In this document: piece by piece, positions 16,164 through 25,786 of the stretch
How the letters are laid out: the number at the start of each line of letters is the position of its first letter
Position numbering within the stretch: position 1 is the stretch's first letter
Origin: an uncultured Allosphingosinicella sp.
GTDB taxonomy: Bacteria > Pseudomonadota > Alphaproteobacteria > Sphingomonadales > Sphingomonadaceae
Assembly (NCBI GenBank): GCA_934539295.1
Contig: CAKTCN010000009.1
Coordinates: forward strand, 18,231-82,230
Reading direction: 5' to 3'
DNA: 64,000 nt
Made by a program: the position numbers and the translations under genes
Notes under the pieces: model-generated
The model's database searches: none
Seen by the model: the letters and a program-made list of their open reading frames with translations, nothing else
Told to the model about the DNA's origin: nothing

Positions 16164-18422
16164 TCAGCCCTCAATTCGCGAGAAATCGGCCACCCGGTGG
16201 ACGGCATTTCGCACGCGCGCCAGAAGGGCAAGCCGCGTCTCCCGCTTCTCCGAGTCGGCGTCGTTGACGGTCACCTTGTCGAAGAAGGCGTCGACGGGCG
16301 CGCGCAGGGAAGCCAGGAGCGCCATGGCACCTTCGAAGTCCTCGCCCTTCAAAGCGGCGGCCACCTTCGGCTCGGCTGCATCGAGGGCAGCATCCAACGC
16401 CTGTTCCTGCGGCTCGGGCGTGTAGCCGAACCAGACCTGGTGACGTTTCGTGTCCCAGCCTTCCTTCTTCAGGATGTTGGCCGCACGCTTGTAGCCGGCG
16501 AGGAGGTTGGCGCCCTCCTCCGTCTCCACGAAGGATTGCAGAGCCCGCACGCGATCGAGCAGGCGGATGAGGTCGTCTTCGCCGCCAAGGGCAAATACCG
16601 CATCGATGAGGTCGTGGCGAACGCCCGCCTCACGCTGCTGAACCTTGAGCCGTTCGGCGAAGAAGGCGAACACCTCCCTCTCGACGGCCCTTGCCTCGTC
16701 GATAAAGCGTCCGCGTTCCAGGTTCGGCGTCTTGGCTGCTTCCCAGCGCACGACCACGTTGCCGCTGCGCCGATAGGTGAAGGTGCCGACCTCGGCGGTG
16801 ATCTCATGGTCGCCGCTGCCGGTGAGCCGCGGGAAGGAAGCATTCTCGATCGCGCCGAGCTGCGACAGCTTCATGATCACGGCAGCCTCGACGAGCACGT
16901 CGCGGAGCGGGAGGCGGATATGGTTCCTGATAAGCAGCTGGATGACGCCCAGCGCCTGACGCCGCAGCGCGAAGGGATCGCGCGAACCGGTAGGCTTTTC
17001 ACCGATCGAGAAGAAGGCCACCAAAGTGTCCAGCTTGTCGGCGAGGCTGACCGCGACGGTCAGGCAATCGGTTGGAACGTCGTCGCCCTGCCCGACCGGC
17101 TTGTAATGGTCGCGTACCGCATCGGCGATCGCGACCGGCTGCCCCTGTGCACGGGCGATGTAACCGCCGATCGTTCCCTGCAGTTCGGGGAACTCGCCAA
17201 CCATGCCGGTGACGAGATCGGCCTTGGCAAGGCGGGCCGCCTTGGCTGCCTGATCGGCCATCTCCTGCTGGCTGGTGCCGCATACGGCCTTGACGATGCC
17301 GCGCTCGACCATCCAGCGGGCGAGCTTGGCGGTGCGCTCGACGCGAGCGGCCACCGTGCCGAGCTTTTCGTGAAAGACGATCTGGCCGAGCTTGCGGCCC
17401 TGATCTTCGAGCGGCGTCTTGAGGTCGGTCTCCCAAAAGAAGCGCGCATCAGAGAGCCGGGCGGCCAGCACCTTGCGATTGCCCGCGACGATCGCCTCAC
17501 CGCCGTCCGCTGCCTCCACATTGGCGGTGCAGATGAAGTTGGGGGCCAGCTCGCCGCCTGCATCGTTCAGCGAGAAATATTTCTGGTTGGTGCGCATGGT
17601 GAGCTGGATCACCTCGCGCGGCACATCCAGGAATGCCGGGTCGAAGGCGCCGAGAAGCGGCACCGGCCATTCGGTCAGGCCAGCATTCTCCACCACCAGT
17701 CCTTCATCCGCCACCACGGCGAGACCAGCTGCGGATGCAGCCTGCTCCGCACCGTCGCGCACCCTGGCCTGACGCTCGCGCGCATCGACGATCACGTGGC
17801 AGGCGCGAAGCTTTTCGACATAGTCATAGGCGCCGCCGATGGTGATCATGCCCGGGTGATGGAAGCGATGACCGACCGTCGCCGCGCCGGACGTCACGCC
17901 CGCAATCTCGAAGTTGACCACGTCTTCGCCCAGCAGCCCGACGATCCCCTGCAATGGCCGGACCCAGCGCGGGCTCTCGGTCGAAGCGGACGCATCGCCC
18001 CAGCGCATCGACTTAGGCCAGGGGAAGGCCCTGACCACGGCGGGGATCGCCTCCGCCAGCACGTCCCTGGCGGCACGCCCAGGGCGGTTCACGACCGCGA
18101 ACAATATGCCGCCACGCTCGACAAGCTGATCATGCGCAAGGCCGGTCTTGCGCAGAAAGCCTTCCAGCGCCTGCGGCGGCGCGCCGACACGCGGACCCTT
18201 CAGTTCCTCGGACACGCTTTCCGTTTCGATCGGGAGCGCGCGGGCGATCAGGGCCAGCCGTCGTGGCGTGGAATAAGTTTCGATCGAGGCGGCCTTCAGC
18301 CCTGCCTTGCCGAGCTCTTCGGTAAACAGGCGGGCGAGATCCGCCTCGGCCTTGGCCTGCATGCGTGCCGGGATCTCCTCGGACAGGAGTTCCAGCAGGA
18401 AATCGGTCGTCGTCACGCTCAC
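16164..18422 (-). CDS. glyS: Glycyl-tRNA synthetase beta subunit
   Basis: About 752 residues; this subunit provides tRNA recognition in the alpha2beta2 glycyl-tRNA synthetase. The family N-terminus [16 protein letters not shown] is clear, and the length is near the usual range. GTG 18422 is chosen because its GTGA overlaps the glyQ stop; GTG 18416 and a longer ATG at 18458 are alternatives. Other landmarks are [20 protein letters not shown] and [10 protein letters not shown]. Translational coupling to glyQ fits the need for equal subunits. Confidence 0.94.
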   Translation of the reverse strand: MSVTTTDFLLELLSEEIPARMQAKAEADLARLFTEELGKAGLKAASIETYSTPRRLALIARALPIETESVSEELKGPRVGAPPQALEGFLRKTGLAHDQLVERGGILFAVVNRPGRAARDVLAEAIPAVVRAFPWPKSMRWGDASASTESPRWVRPLQGIVGLLGEDVVNFEIAGVTSGAATVGHRFHHPGMITIGGAYDYVEKLRACHVIVDARERQARVRDGAEQAASAAGLAVVADEGLVVENAGLTEWPVPLLGAFDPAFLDVPREVIQLTMRTNQKYFSLNDAGGELAPNFICTANVEAADGGEAIVAGNRKVLAARLSDARFFWETDLKTPLEDQGRKLGQIVFHEKLGTVAARVERTAKLARWMVERGIVKAVCGTSQQEMADQAAKAARLAKADLVTGMVGEFPELQGTIGGYIARAQGQPVAIADAVRDHYKPVGQGDDVPTDCLTVAVSLADKLDTLVAFFSIGEKPTGSRDPFALRRQALGVIQLLIRNHIRLPLRDVLVEAAVIMKLSQLGAIENASFPRLTGSGDHEITAEVGTFTYRRSGNVVVRWEAAKTPNLERGRFIDEARAVEREVFAFFAERLKVQQREAGVRHDLIDAVFALGGEDDLIRLLDRVRALQSFVETEEGANLLAGYKRAANILKKEGWDTKRHQVWFGYTPEPQEQALDAALDAAEPKVAAALKGEDFEGAMALLASLRAPVDAFFDKVTVNDADSEKRETRLALLARVRNAVHRVADFSRIEG

Positions 18423-19300
18423 GCCGTCCACCCGTTCTTTTCCATCCATGCCTGGCACGCTCCCTTTGCGAGGTCGCGCACGCGGCCGATATAGGCCTGC
18501 CGCTCGGCAACGGAGATAACGCCGCGGGCCTGGAGCGTGTTGAAGATATGGCTGGCCTTGATCGCCTGGTCATAGGCGGGCAGCGGCAATTTGGCGTCGA
18601 TCAGCGCTCGTGCTTCGTCCGCCGCCATCACGAATTGCTTGAACAGCGTATCGGTGTTCGCCGCCTCGAAATGATAGGCGCTGAACTGGCGCTCATTCTC
18701 AAGGAACACGTCGCCGTAGCTGACGGCGGGGCGGCCCGGCACGGGGTCGTTGAACTGCAGGTCGTAGACGTTGTCGACGCCCTGGATGTACATGGCCAGC
18801 CGCTCCAGGCCGTAGGTGATCTCGCCTGCCACCGGCTTGCAATCATAGCCGCCAACCTGCTGGAAATAGGTGAATTGCGTCACCTCCATACCGTCACACC
18901 ATACCTCCCAGCCGAGGCCCCAGGCGCCGAGAGTGGGACTTTCCCAATCGTCTTCGACGAAGCGGATATCGTGCCGTTCGAAATCGATGCCGATTGCCGC
19001 GAGGCTGCCGAGGTAGAGCTGCTGGATATCGCTGGGCGAAGGCTTCAGGATGACCTGATATTGATAGTATGCGCCGAGCCTGTTCGGATTCTCGCCATAA
19101 CGGCCATCGGTCGGGCGGCGGCACGGCTGCACATAGGCCGCATTCCAGTGATCGGGGCCGAGCGCACGCAAAGTGGTCGCCGGGTGGAAGGTCCCTGCCC
19201 CTACCTCCATGTCATAAGGCTGGAGAATGACGCAGCCCTGCTGCGCCCAATAATCATGCAGCGTCAGGATGAGGCGCTGAAAGCTGAGCGGATTGCTCAA
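18419..19300 (-). CDS. glyQ: Glycyl-tRNA synthetase alpha subunit
   Basis: A 293-residue catalytic subunit of the class II glycyl-tRNA synthetase. It is highly conserved: [45 protein letters not shown], and [20 protein letters not shown]. The start TTG 19300 gives the family-like [15 protein letters not shown]-terminus and has AGGGG 7 bases upstream. A longer reading up to 19423 exists but its first 41 residues do not resemble the family. It is the first gene of the glyQ-glyS-ppdK group. Confidence 0.94.
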   Translation of the reverse strand: MSNPLSFQRLILTLHDYWAQQGCVILQPYDMEVGAGTFHPATTLRALGPDHWNAAYVQPCRRPTDGRYGENPNRLGAYYQYQVILKPSPSDIQQLYLGSLAAIGIDFERHDIRFVEDDWESPTLGAWGLGWEVWCDGMEVTQFTYFQQVGGYDCKPVAGEITYGLERLAMYIQGVDNVYDLQFNDPVPGRPAVSYGDVFLENERQFSAYHFEAANTDTLFKQFVMAADEARALIDAKLPLPAYDQAIKASHIFNTLQARGVISVAERQAYIGRVRDLAKGACQAWMEKNGWTA

Positions 19301-19438
19301 GGACAAACCCCTGTAGGCGGTGAAATGGCGCTTGCTTTGACCCAAGGCAGATGGAGGGTCAAGGGAGCGCTGCACGGGCGATCGAGTAGCCAGGCGCGAG
19401 TGGTCTACTTCTCGGTAAGTCACTATTACCTTGCATGA

Positions 19439-19498
19439 TGTCAGGCGTTGTTGACACAGCCTGGGAATCGCGTATGTAAGGTTTCACTGACATTCAGT
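19439..19498 (+). promoter_or_regulatory. Promoter with two inverted repeats ahead of the membrane/HTH operon
   Basis: A consensus -35 TTGACA (19451-19456) and a weaker -10 TATGTA (19473-19478) are 16 bases apart. TGTCA-N8-TGACA (19439-19456) overlaps the -35. ACTGA-CAT-TCAGT (19486-19498) lies at the expected transcript start. Both are placed where a repressor such as the HTH protein at 19930 could act. The binding link is inference. Confidence 0.45.
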
Positions 19499-19525
19499 CG
19501 GGCAAGGCTGACACGAAGGATGGGC

Positions 19526-19933
19526 ATGATGCAGAAGGACGGAAGGACTGATGAAGGCGGTTTCACCCGCTACTTTCTGCTGTTCGACCTATGCGCGCTG
19601 CTCTTCGCGGCGTGGCTGCTCCTTCTGGTCACCGGGCTGGACAGCCGATGGACCTTGGGGCTTCAGTTCGCGTGGCTCCTGATCCTGATCGCCCTCTTCT
19701 CACGCAAGCGGAGAGACGAGTTCGCCCGATATTGCTGGGGCAAGGCGTCAGAGGCAGCCTTCGCGATGCTGATCGTTGCGCCGATCGTGGGCGCCTTCGC
19801 AATGGGATTGATCGAAGGCTTCACAGGCCGCGACAGCGCAATCGACGTCACGCTCGACAGCGTCATGGCAGTGGTATTCGCGACCTTCTTCTCCGTTTTC
19901 GAAGCGACGCGGCTTCGGGACAATTGGGCATGA
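19526..19933 (+). CDS. Four-helix inner-membrane protein of unknown function
   Basis: About 135 residues with four hydrophobic segments at roughly 17-35, 43-60, 80-100 and 110-128. A positively charged loop (SRKRRDEFARYCWGK) lies between the second and third. ATG 19526 sits 5 bases after AAGGA; ATG 19529 and 19520 are close alternatives. Its TGA overlaps the ATG of the downstream HTH gene (ATGA), so the two are translationally coupled. This pairing of a small membrane protein with a compact HTH regulator suggests membrane-linked control. No family is recognised with certainty. Confidence 0.72.
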   Translation: MMQKDGRTDEGGFTRYFLLFDLCALLFAAWLLLLVTGLDSRWTLGLQFAWLLILIALFSRKRRDEFARYCWGKASEAAFAMLIVAPIVGAFAMGLIEGFTGRDSAIDVTLDSVMAVVFATFFSVFEATRLRDNWA

Positions 19934-20127
19934 ACAACCGCCTGCGGGTTCTTCGGGCCGAGCGTGGCTGGAGCCAGGCTGAGCTTGGCGGCCGGATCGG
20001 CGTATCGCGCCAGGCCGTGAACGCGATCGAAACCGGAAAATACGACCCTTCCCTGCCGCTCGCCTTCAAACTGGCGCGGCTGTTCGAGATGAACATCGAG
20101 GAGATATTCGACGATGGCCAGGTCTGA
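19930..20127 (+). CDS. Compact XRE-family HTH regulator (YozG-like)
   Basis: A 65-residue protein consisting almost only of a Cro/C1-type helix-turn-helix: RLRVLRAERGWSQAELGGRIGVSRQAVNAIETGKYDPSLPLAFKLARLF, followed by the family tail NIEEIF. There is no effector domain, so activity would be set by abundance or partners. It starts inside the stop of the membrane gene and overlaps the next membrane gene by 14 bases. It probably binds its own promoter; candidate palindromes lie at 19439-19498. Confidence 0.88.
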   Translation: MNNRLRVLRAERGWSQAELGGRIGVSRQAVNAIETGKYDPSLPLAFKLARLFEMNIEEIFDDGQV

Positions 20128-20545
20128 TCATGTCGTTGGCGAGGGCGAGCGCCTGGAAAGCGCATCGCGCAAACGCAGGTTCTGGGTGCTCGCCGGCCTG
20201 TTCGTCGCCGGCGTGCCGTGCGGCGGCTATCTCGGCTACCAGCTTGCGCGCCATGACAACGACCTGAGCGCGCCGTGGAACCCTGCGATAGCACTTGCGA
20301 TCACTGCAGTGTTCCTGCTGGCGGTGCTCGTCGGATCGCTGTTCCTTGCCAAGCAATTGGATGAGGTGGAGCGCGCAAACCAGTCCAAGGCAGCCGCCTT
20401 TGCAGGATCGATCTATGTTCTCGCTTATCCGACCTGGTTCTTCCTGTGGAAGGGCGGCTTCGTTCCGGAGCCGATCCATTGGGTTCTGTTTGTCGTTTTC
20501 TGGGTGGCTCTGACCGCTGCCAGCATCTACTACCGCTACCGTTAA
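20114..20545 (+). CDS. Four-helix membrane protein, third gene of the HTH operon
   Basis: A 143-residue protein with a basic N-terminus (SASRKRRFW) and hydrophobic segments near residues 25-43, 60-80, 96-112 and 120-138. GAGGAG lies 10 bases before ATG 20114. It overlaps the HTH gene by 14 bases, so all three genes form one tightly packed transcript. It is not clearly homologous by eye to the first membrane protein of the operon. Function unknown. Confidence 0.72.
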   Translation: MARSDHVVGEGERLESASRKRRFWVLAGLFVAGVPCGGYLGYQLARHDNDLSAPWNPAIALAITAVFLLAVLVGSLFLAKQLDEVERANQSKAAAFAGSIYVLAYPTWFFLWKGGFVPEPIHWVLFVVFWVALTAASIYYRYR

Positions 20546-20573
20546 CCTGTTAGGGCAAAAGGGGATTCCGTTT

Positions 20574-21458
20574 ATGAAGAAGTTTCTGCTCGCCGGCCTG
20601 CTTTCCGCAGTGGCCGCGCCGCTCGCCGCGCAAGCGCCGCTTCCCGACGCCGATCCGGCGATGTGGGTCGCTAAGGACGAGGACACGACCGTTTACCTGT
20701 TCGGCACGTTCCACATGCTCGACGGCAAGCAGGACTGGTTCAACGACGAGGTGAAGACCGCGTTCGACGCCAGCCAGGAAGTGGTTGTGGAAGCGATCAT
20801 CCCGGAAGATCCGGCTGCGCTCCAGCCGCTTATCATGAAGCACGCGCTGGATATGTCGGGCAAGAAGCTTTCGGACAAGCTTACCCCGCACGTGAAGACC
20901 CAGCTCGATGCCATGCTGACCAAGGCCGGCATACCCGCAGAAGCCAGGCAGGGTTTCGACATGATGAAGCCGTGGTTCGTGTCCACCGTGGTGACCAGCA
21001 TTGCTACCGACAAGATGGGCCTCAAGCCCGAACATGGTGCCGACAAGATCCTGACGACAGCGGCGAAGGCCAAGAACCTGAAGATCGGCGAACTGGAAGG
21101 CGTGGAATGGCAGCTCGGCATGTTCGATGCTTTGCCGGAGGCCCAGCAGGTTGCGATGCTTTCCGACAGCATTACCGAGTTCGATAAGATCGAAACCATG
21201 TTCAAGCCGATGTTGGCCGCCTGGTCGTCGGGTAACACCGAAGGTCTCGCCGAGATCATGAACGAGGATGACGATCCCGCGCTCTACAAGCTGATCTTCA
21301 CCGATCGTAACGCAAAATGGGCCGAGTGGATCGACACCCGCATGGAACAGCCCGGCACCGTGTTCATCGCGGTGGGCGCCGGTCATCTGGCGGGCAAGGG
21401 CAGCGTGCAGGATTTCCTGGCGCAAAAGGGCATCAAGTCCGAGCGCGTGACGCAGTAA
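20574..21458 (+). CDS. TraB/GumN family protein
   Basis: A 294-residue exported protein. Residues 1-20 are a cleavable signal peptide ([17 protein letters not shown]). The two family motifs are present: YLFGTFHML near residue 42 and [15 protein letters not shown] near residue 265. Between them is a Met-rich helical body ([22 protein letters not shown]). GTFH and GAGHL are proposed metal-binding protease-like motifs in this superfamily, but the activity of bacterial members is not established. It is followed by a strong terminator. Confidence 0.88.
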   Translation: MKKFLLAGLLSAVAAPLAAQAPLPDADPAMWVAKDEDTTVYLFGTFHMLDGKQDWFNDEVKTAFDASQEVVVEAIIPEDPAALQPLIMKHALDMSGKKLSDKLTPHVKTQLDAMLTKAGIPAEARQGFDMMKPWFVSTVVTSIATDKMGLKPEHGADKILTTAAKAKNLKIGELEGVEWQLGMFDALPEAQQVAMLSDSITEFDKIETMFKPMLAAWSSGNTEGLAEIMNEDDDPALYKLIFTDRNAKWAEWIDTRMEQPGTVFIAVGAGHLAGKGSVQDFLAQKGIKSERVTQ

Positions 21459-21478
21459 TCATCGCGTCGCAATGGTCG

Positions 21479-21513
21479 CGCCCCTTCCGCTTGCGGGAGG
21501 GGCGTTCCTTTTT
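21479..21513 (+). terminator. Rho-independent terminator after the TraB/GumN gene
   Basis: CGCCCCTTCCGC-TT-GCGGGAGGGGCG forms a 12-bp stem (one wobble) followed by TTCCTTTTT. The T tract runs directly into the -35 of the rplY promoter. Confidence 0.88.
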
Positions 21514-21540
21514 GACACCGTGGCGCCCCTCCCCTATAGG
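21512..21540 (+). promoter_or_regulatory. Strong sigma-70-type promoter for rplY
   Basis: A perfect TTGACA at 21512-21517 is separated by exactly 17 bases from TATAGG at 21535-21540. The predicted leader to the rplY ATG at 21619 is about 70 bases. Confidence 0.8.
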
Positions 21541-21618
21541 CGCCGCTTCCCCGCTCATGGTCATCCCTGGAGGCGCGAGCGTGGGATATTCAACCATCCG
21601 TTTTTTGGAGACATGCAC

Positions 21619-22248
21619 ATGAGCGATCAGCTTACGCTGTCGGCCGAGACGCGCGAACCGGGCAACAAGGGAGCTGCCCGTGCTCTGCGTAATCAAGGCC
21701 GCGTCCCAGCCGTCATCTACGGCAACAAGGAAGAAGCCGTCTCGATCCACATCGAGGAGAAGCTTCTGGTCAAGGCCCTCAACACCGGTCACTTCATGAA
21801 CACGGTCGTGATGATCGATGCCGGCGGCCAGACCCACCGCACGCTCCCCAAGGACGTGCAGTTCCATCCGGTGACCGATCGCCCGCTGCATGTCGACTTC
21901 TTCCGCATCGGTGAGCATTCGACCGTGACGGTCGCAGTGCCGGTCCGCTTCGTCGGCGAAGAGAATTCGCCGGGCCTCAAGAAGGGCGGCGTGCTGAACA
22001 TCGTCCGTCACGAGATCGAGCTCGTCTCCGACGCTGCCGAGATCGCAGACGAGGTCGTGGTCGACGTGTCCGGCTTCGATGTCGGCGATTCGATCCACAT
22101 CTCCGCCGTCACGCTGCCGGCCGGCGCCAAGTCGGCGATCGAGGATCGCGATTACACGATCGCGACGATCGTTGCGCCTTCGGCTCTGAAGTCGAGCGAG
22201 GACCAGTCCGCTCCCGAGGGTGACGTTCCCGCGGGCAGCGACGCTTAA
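21619..22248 (+). CDS. rplY: 50S ribosomal protein L25 (Ctc/TL5 type)
   Basis: A 209-residue 5S-rRNA-binding protein of the long Ctc form. The N-terminal L25 domain (residues 1-95) shows [21 protein letters not shown] and [19 protein letters not shown]. The C-terminal TL5 beta domain (about 100-190) is present, followed by a Ser/Ala/acidic tail. ATG 21619 has GGAG 8 bases upstream; ATG 21613 is too close to it. It lies upstream of pth, the usual alphaproteobacterial neighbour. Confidence 0.95.
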   Translation: MSDQLTLSAETREPGNKGAARALRNQGRVPAVIYGNKEEAVSIHIEEKLLVKALNTGHFMNTVVMIDAGGQTHRTLPKDVQFHPVTDRPLHVDFFRIGEHSTVTVAVPVRFVGEENSPGLKKGGVLNIVRHEIELVSDAAEIADEVVVDVSGFDVGDSIHISAVTLPAGAKSAIEDRDYTIATIVAPSALKSSEDQSAPEGDVPAGSDA

Positions 22249-22368
22249 GCACTGACCCTCATGTCGCTGCTGGGGCGCCTTGCCGACCTTTTTCGGCCCA
22301 AGCCGGTGGAAGTGCTCGGACAGACAGGCGAACCGGCAGCGGCTGAGGATTGGCTGGAGTTCGAGCCG

Positions 22369-22935
22369 ATGCAGATCTGGGTCGGCCTCGGCAATCCGGG
22401 CGCGCAATATGCGATGCACCGGCACAATGTCGGCTTCATGGCGCTGGACGCCATCGCCGACCGGTGGAATTTCGATCCGCCCAAGAAGAGCTTCCAGGGC
22501 TGGGCGCAGCAGGGCCGGATCGGCACGCAGCGCATCTTGCTGCTCAAACCCTCCACCTTCATGAACGAGAGCGGCCGCGCCGTCGGCGAGGCGATGCGCT
22601 TCTTCAAGCGCGAGGTTGGTGACGTCACCGTCTTCCACGACGAGCTCGATCTCGCCCCTTTCAAGGTCAAGGTGAAGACCGGAGGCGGCACTGCGGGCCA
22701 CAACGGCCTGCGCTCCACCGAGGCGCATGTCGGCAACCCGTTTCGCCGCGTGCGGATCGGCATCGGCCATCCGGGACACAAGGAAAAGGTCACCGGGCAC
22801 GTCCTCGGCAACTATGCCAAGTCGGAACTGGACGACCTTGCCGACATGATCGGTGCGATCGCCGCGGACGCCGAGTGGCTCGCCAATGGCGACGATGCGC
22901 GGTTCATGAACGAAGTGGCGCTGCGGCTCGCCTGA
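22369..22935 (+). CDS. pth: Peptidyl-tRNA hydrolase
   Basis: A 188-residue esterase that frees tRNA from prematurely released peptidyl-tRNAs. The family N-terminus MQIWVGLGNPGAQYAMHRHNVGF contains the catalytic His. Later come KPSTFMNESGRAV, FHDELDL and GGGTAGHNGLRS, which are all characteristic. ATG 22369 has GGAG 9 bases upstream and gives the standard length. The frame stays open to an ATG at 22261, which would add 36 residues (MSLLGRLADLF...) that do not resemble the family; that start lacks a clear ribosome site. Confidence 0.92.
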   Translation: MQIWVGLGNPGAQYAMHRHNVGFMALDAIADRWNFDPPKKSFQGWAQQGRIGTQRILLLKPSTFMNESGRAVGEAMRFFKREVGDVTVFHDELDLAPFKVKVKTGGGTAGHNGLRSTEAHVGNPFRRVRIGIGHPGHKEKVTGHVLGNYAKSELDDLADMIGAIAADAEWLANGDDARFMNEVALRLA

Positions 22936-23025
22936 CAGCGGTGCCGAGCAGCATCAGCACATGTGTTTGAGCCGCTGGTAAAGGCGCAGCAGGCTCGGCT
23001 TCGCCCTCGCCTGCCGCGCACGTCT

Positions 23026-23307
23026 TCAGGCCTTGGCGGTCTTCTTCGCCTTTGCCTGGCCGCCGGACTTCTTCGCGGCGGTCTTCTCTTCGGTCTTCCA
23101 GTTGCGGCCGATGAAGGGGATCGCGGCTGCGGCGACGGCTGCAGCAAGGACGGTGGCACCAGCGGCGATGGCGGGCTTGGGATTGGCCCTCACCTTCTCC
23201 CGCAGGGAAGCGGCACGCGCCTTCACCGTAACGGTGTCATGCTCCTCGTCATGCGCTTCTTCGATATGCCCGGCGTGCGGCATGACCTTGTTCGGAATGT
23301 GCGACAT
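23026..23307 (-). CDS. Small Lys/Ala-rich single-pass protein, unknown
   Basis: A 93-residue protein from ATG 23307 with AGGA 6 bases upstream. It has a His/Glu-rich N-terminus (HAGHIEEAHDEEHD), one hydrophobic helix at about 47-66 (AIAAGATVLAAAVAAAAIPFI), and a Lys/Ala tail (TAAKKSGGQAKAKKTAKA) reminiscent of nucleic-acid or polyanion-binding tails. It sits between pth (convergent) and ychF (divergent). I do not recognise it. Confidence 0.65.
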   Translation of the reverse strand: MSHIPNKVMPHAGHIEEAHDEEHDTVTVKARAASLREKVRANPKPAIAAGATVLAAAVAAAAIPFIGRNWKTEEKTAAKKSGGQAKAKKTAKA

Positions 23308-23439
23308 AGCTTGTCCTCATGAAGGTGATGATCGTGTCGCGCCTATAACGAGAAGGCGCGCAAGCATGTTCCCTCAAGCGGGTGGAATAGCACGGCCGCA
23401 CAGGCTATCGGCTGCGGCAACCAGAGACACGGAGTTACA

Positions 23440-24540
23440 ATGGGTTTTCGTTGCGGGATCGTCGGACTTCCCAATGTCGGCAAGTCCACCCTGTTCAATG
23501 CGCTGACCGAGACGGCGGCGGCGCAAGCGGCCAATTATCCTTTCTGCACGATCGAGCCCAATGTGGGCCGCGTCGCGGTGCCGGATTCGCGGCTGCAGGA
23601 GATCGCGCGGGTCGCGAGCTCGGCCAACATCATCGAGACGCAACTTGAGTTCGTGGACATTGCCGGCCTGGTGCGCGGCGCGTCCAAGGGCGAGGGCCTA
23701 GGCAACCAGTTCCTCGGCAACATCCGCGAGGTGGACGCAATTGTCCACGTGTTGCGCTGCTTCGAGGAAGGCGATGTCACGCACGTCGAGGGCCGCGTGG
23801 ACCCGATCGCGGATGCGGAGACGGTCGAGACCGAGCTGATGCTCTCGGACCTGGAAAGCCTCGAGAAGCGGGTACCGAACCTCATCAAGAAGGCGCAGCA
23901 GGGCGACAAGGAAGCCAAGGTGCAGGCGAGCGTGCTCGGCAAGGCATTGGACCTGCTGCGCGAAAGCAAGCCGGCGCGCCTCACGCAGCCGTCGGACGAG
24001 GAGGAGGCAAAGGCGCTGGAACGGGCGCAACTGCTGACCGCCAAGCCGGTCCTTTACGTGTGCAACGTCGACGAGGGCGATGCCGCGGAGGGCAATGCCC
24101 ATAGCGCGCGCGTGTTCGAGAAGGCGGCGGCCGAGGGCGCCAAGGCGGTGATCATCTCCGCCGCCATCGAGGCCGAGATCGCGACCATGCCGGCCGAGGA
24201 CCGCACCGAGTTCCTGGGCGACCTGGGCCTGGAAGAAACCGGCCTGTCGCGCATCATCCGTGCAGGCTACGCGCTGCTGGATCTCATCACCTTCTTCACG
24301 GCCGGGCCGAAGGAAGCGCGCGCGTGGACGGTGGAGAAGGGTTCGAAGGCGCCGCAGGCCGCCGGGGCGATCCACTCCGACTTCGAGCGCGGGTTCATCC
24401 GGGCCGAGACGATCGCCTATGACGATTATGTCCAGTTCGGCGGGGAGAGCGGCGCACGCGAGGCGGGCAAGCTCCGGTCCGAAGGCAAGGAATATGTCAC
24501 CCAGGACGGCGACGTGATGCTGTTCCGCTTCAACGTCTGA
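23440..24540 (+). CDS. ychF: Redox-regulated ATPase YchF (Obg-like)
   Basis: A 366-residue P-loop protein of the Obg/HflX-related TRAFAC class that prefers ATP. Motifs are G1 [14 protein letters not shown] (residues 9-22), switch region [12 protein letters not shown]3 [20 protein letters not shown], and the altered G4 YVCNVDE (NxxE replacing NKxD). It ends in a TGS-like domain ([29 protein letters not shown]). Length and motifs are standard. It is broadly linked to ribosome and oxidative-stress functions. Confidence 0.96.
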   Translation: MGFRCGIVGLPNVGKSTLFNALTETAAAQAANYPFCTIEPNVGRVAVPDSRLQEIARVASSANIIETQLEFVDIAGLVRGASKGEGLGNQFLGNIREVDAIVHVLRCFEEGDVTHVEGRVDPIADAETVETELMLSDLESLEKRVPNLIKKAQQGDKEAKVQASVLGKALDLLRESKPARLTQPSDEEEAKALERAQLLTAKPVLYVCNVDEGDAAEGNAHSARVFEKAAAEGAKAVIISAAIEAEIATMPAEDRTEFLGDLGLEETGLSRIIRAGYALLDLITFFTAGPKEARAWTVEKGSKAPQAAGAIHSDFERGFIRAETIAYDDYVQFGGESGAREAGKLRSEGKEYVTQDGDVMLFRFNV

Positions 24541-24594
24541 CACTGGACGCGCCCTTCCCTGTCGTTGCAGCATGCGGCGACAAGGGAGAAGTGC

Positions 24595-25044
24595 ATGATC
24601 TGGTGGGACGATCTGGAGGTCGGCGCGAAGGCTGGCTTCGGAAGCTATGAGGTGACGCGTGAGGAGGTGGTGGCGTTTGCGCAACGCTACGATCCTCAAC
24701 CCTTTCACCTGTCCGACGAGGCGGCGGCGCAGACCTATTTCGGCCGCGTAGCTGCGAGCGGCTGGCATACATGCGCGATGACGATGCGCATGATGGTGGA
24801 CCAGATGGACAGGGCCGGTTCGGCGAGCCTGGGATCGCCGGGCATCGACGAGCTCAGGTGGCTGAAGCCGGTATATCCCGGCGACACGCTCCGCGTCGAA
24901 ACCGAGCTGCTGGAGAAGACGCCTTCGCGCAGCAAGCCCGGGATCGGATCGTTTCGGTCGACGGTGACGGTGTTCAACCAGGATGGCGAGCCCGTGCTTC
25001 GGTTCGTGTCGATCGTGCTGATGCGGCGGCGGCCGGCAAGTTGA
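24595..25044 (+). CDS. MaoC-family hot-dog-fold dehydratase
   Basis: A 149-residue single hot-dog domain protein. The signature region VTREEVVAFAQRYDPQPFHLSDEAA contains the Asp and His used by R-hydratases, and FGRVAASGWHTCAMTMRMMV is also typical of MaoC proteins. The C-terminal half (ELRWLKPVYPGDTLRVETELL) fits the fold. It is likely an enoyl-CoA or other acyl-thioester hydratase; the substrate is unknown. ATG 24595 has GGGAGAAG just upstream. It follows ychF by 54 bases. Confidence 0.87.
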   Translation: MIWWDDLEVGAKAGFGSYEVTREEVVAFAQRYDPQPFHLSDEAAAQTYFGRVAASGWHTCAMTMRMMVDQMDRAGSASLGSPGIDELRWLKPVYPGDTLRVETELLEKTPSRSKPGIGSFRSTVTVFNQDGEPVLRFVSIVLMRRRPAS

Positions 25045-25215
25045 GCGCCAAAGGTCAGGAAAGTCAGGGCGCGGGAAGAATCCGCTCGATCAATAAAGCA
25101 CGTTCTGATCGAGCGAATCGATTTATCGGACGGCGGTGAGAAAGAGCGTGCGTCGGGTATCTCATGGCCGGGGGCTGTAGGAAAATGTGTTTTGTAGTTC
25201 CGCGTCCGGAGTTCG

Positions 25216-25244
25216 CCCTCACCTAACCCTCTTCGCAGGCGAAG
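25216..25244. repeat. Intergenic palindromic element, copy 1
   Basis: CCCTCACCTAACCCT is followed by the hairpin CTTCGC-AG-GCGAAG, ending just before the apt stop codon. The leading block is shared with the element at 26591-26622, and the two copies flank the apt pair. Confidence 0.6.
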
Positions 25245-25247
25245 GCG

Positions 25248-25784
25248 TTAGTGGCCCTCGAAGGAGACGAGGGCCGTGACGTTCACACCGGCCTCGCGGA
25301 GGCGGTCGGCGCCGCCGAGGTCAGGCAGGTCGATCGCGAAACTGGCGCCGACGACATCGCCCCCGGCCCTGCGGATGAGGTTCACCGCCGCGCGTGCCGT
25401 GCCGCCGGTGGCGATGAGATCGTCGACGAGCAGCACCCGGGCACCGGGCGTACAGGCATCGACATGCATGGCCAAGCGGTCGGTGCCATATTCCAGCGCA
25501 TATTCCTCGGCGATCGTCTCACCGGGCAGCTTGCCGTCCTTGCGGATCAGGAGGAGCCCCTTGTGCAACCGCTGCGCCAGCGCGGCGGCGAAGACGAAGC
25601 CACGCGCATCAATGCCGGCGACCAGGTCCGGCGCAGCGGCGGTTTCGGCCATGCGGTCGACGGCCAGAGCGAAGCCGGCAGGATCAAGCAGCAAGGTGGT
25701 GATGTCGCGAAACTGGATGCCGGGCTTTGGAAAGTCGGGAATGGTGCGGATCAGCGCGCGAAGGTCATCATTGCGGTCGGTCAT
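25248..25784 (-). CDS. apt: Adenine phosphoribosyltransferase
   Basis: A 178-residue purine-salvage enzyme making AMP from adenine and PRPP. The PRPP-binding loop VLLVDDLIATGGTA (about residues 122-135) is intact. IPDFPKPGIQFRDITTLL, AGIDARGFVFAAALA and LIRKDGKLPGET are family signatures. Length is normal. It begins two bases after the stop of the upstream unknown gene, so the two form an operon. Confidence 0.95.
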   Translation of the reverse strand: MTDRNDDLRALIRTIPDFPKPGIQFRDITTLLLDPAGFALAVDRMAETAAAPDLVAGIDARGFVFAAALAQRLHKGLLLIRKDGKLPGETIAEEYALEYGTDRLAMHVDACTPGARVLLVDDLIATGGTARAAVNLIRRAGGDVVGASFAIDLPDLGGADRLREAGVNVTALVSFEGH

Positions 25785-25786
25785 GT

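Noticed and set aside
13684..16425. Long plus-strand frame of about 900 codons opposite ppdK
   Set aside because: Shadow of ppdK, whose motifs and catalytic residues are complete on the minus strand.
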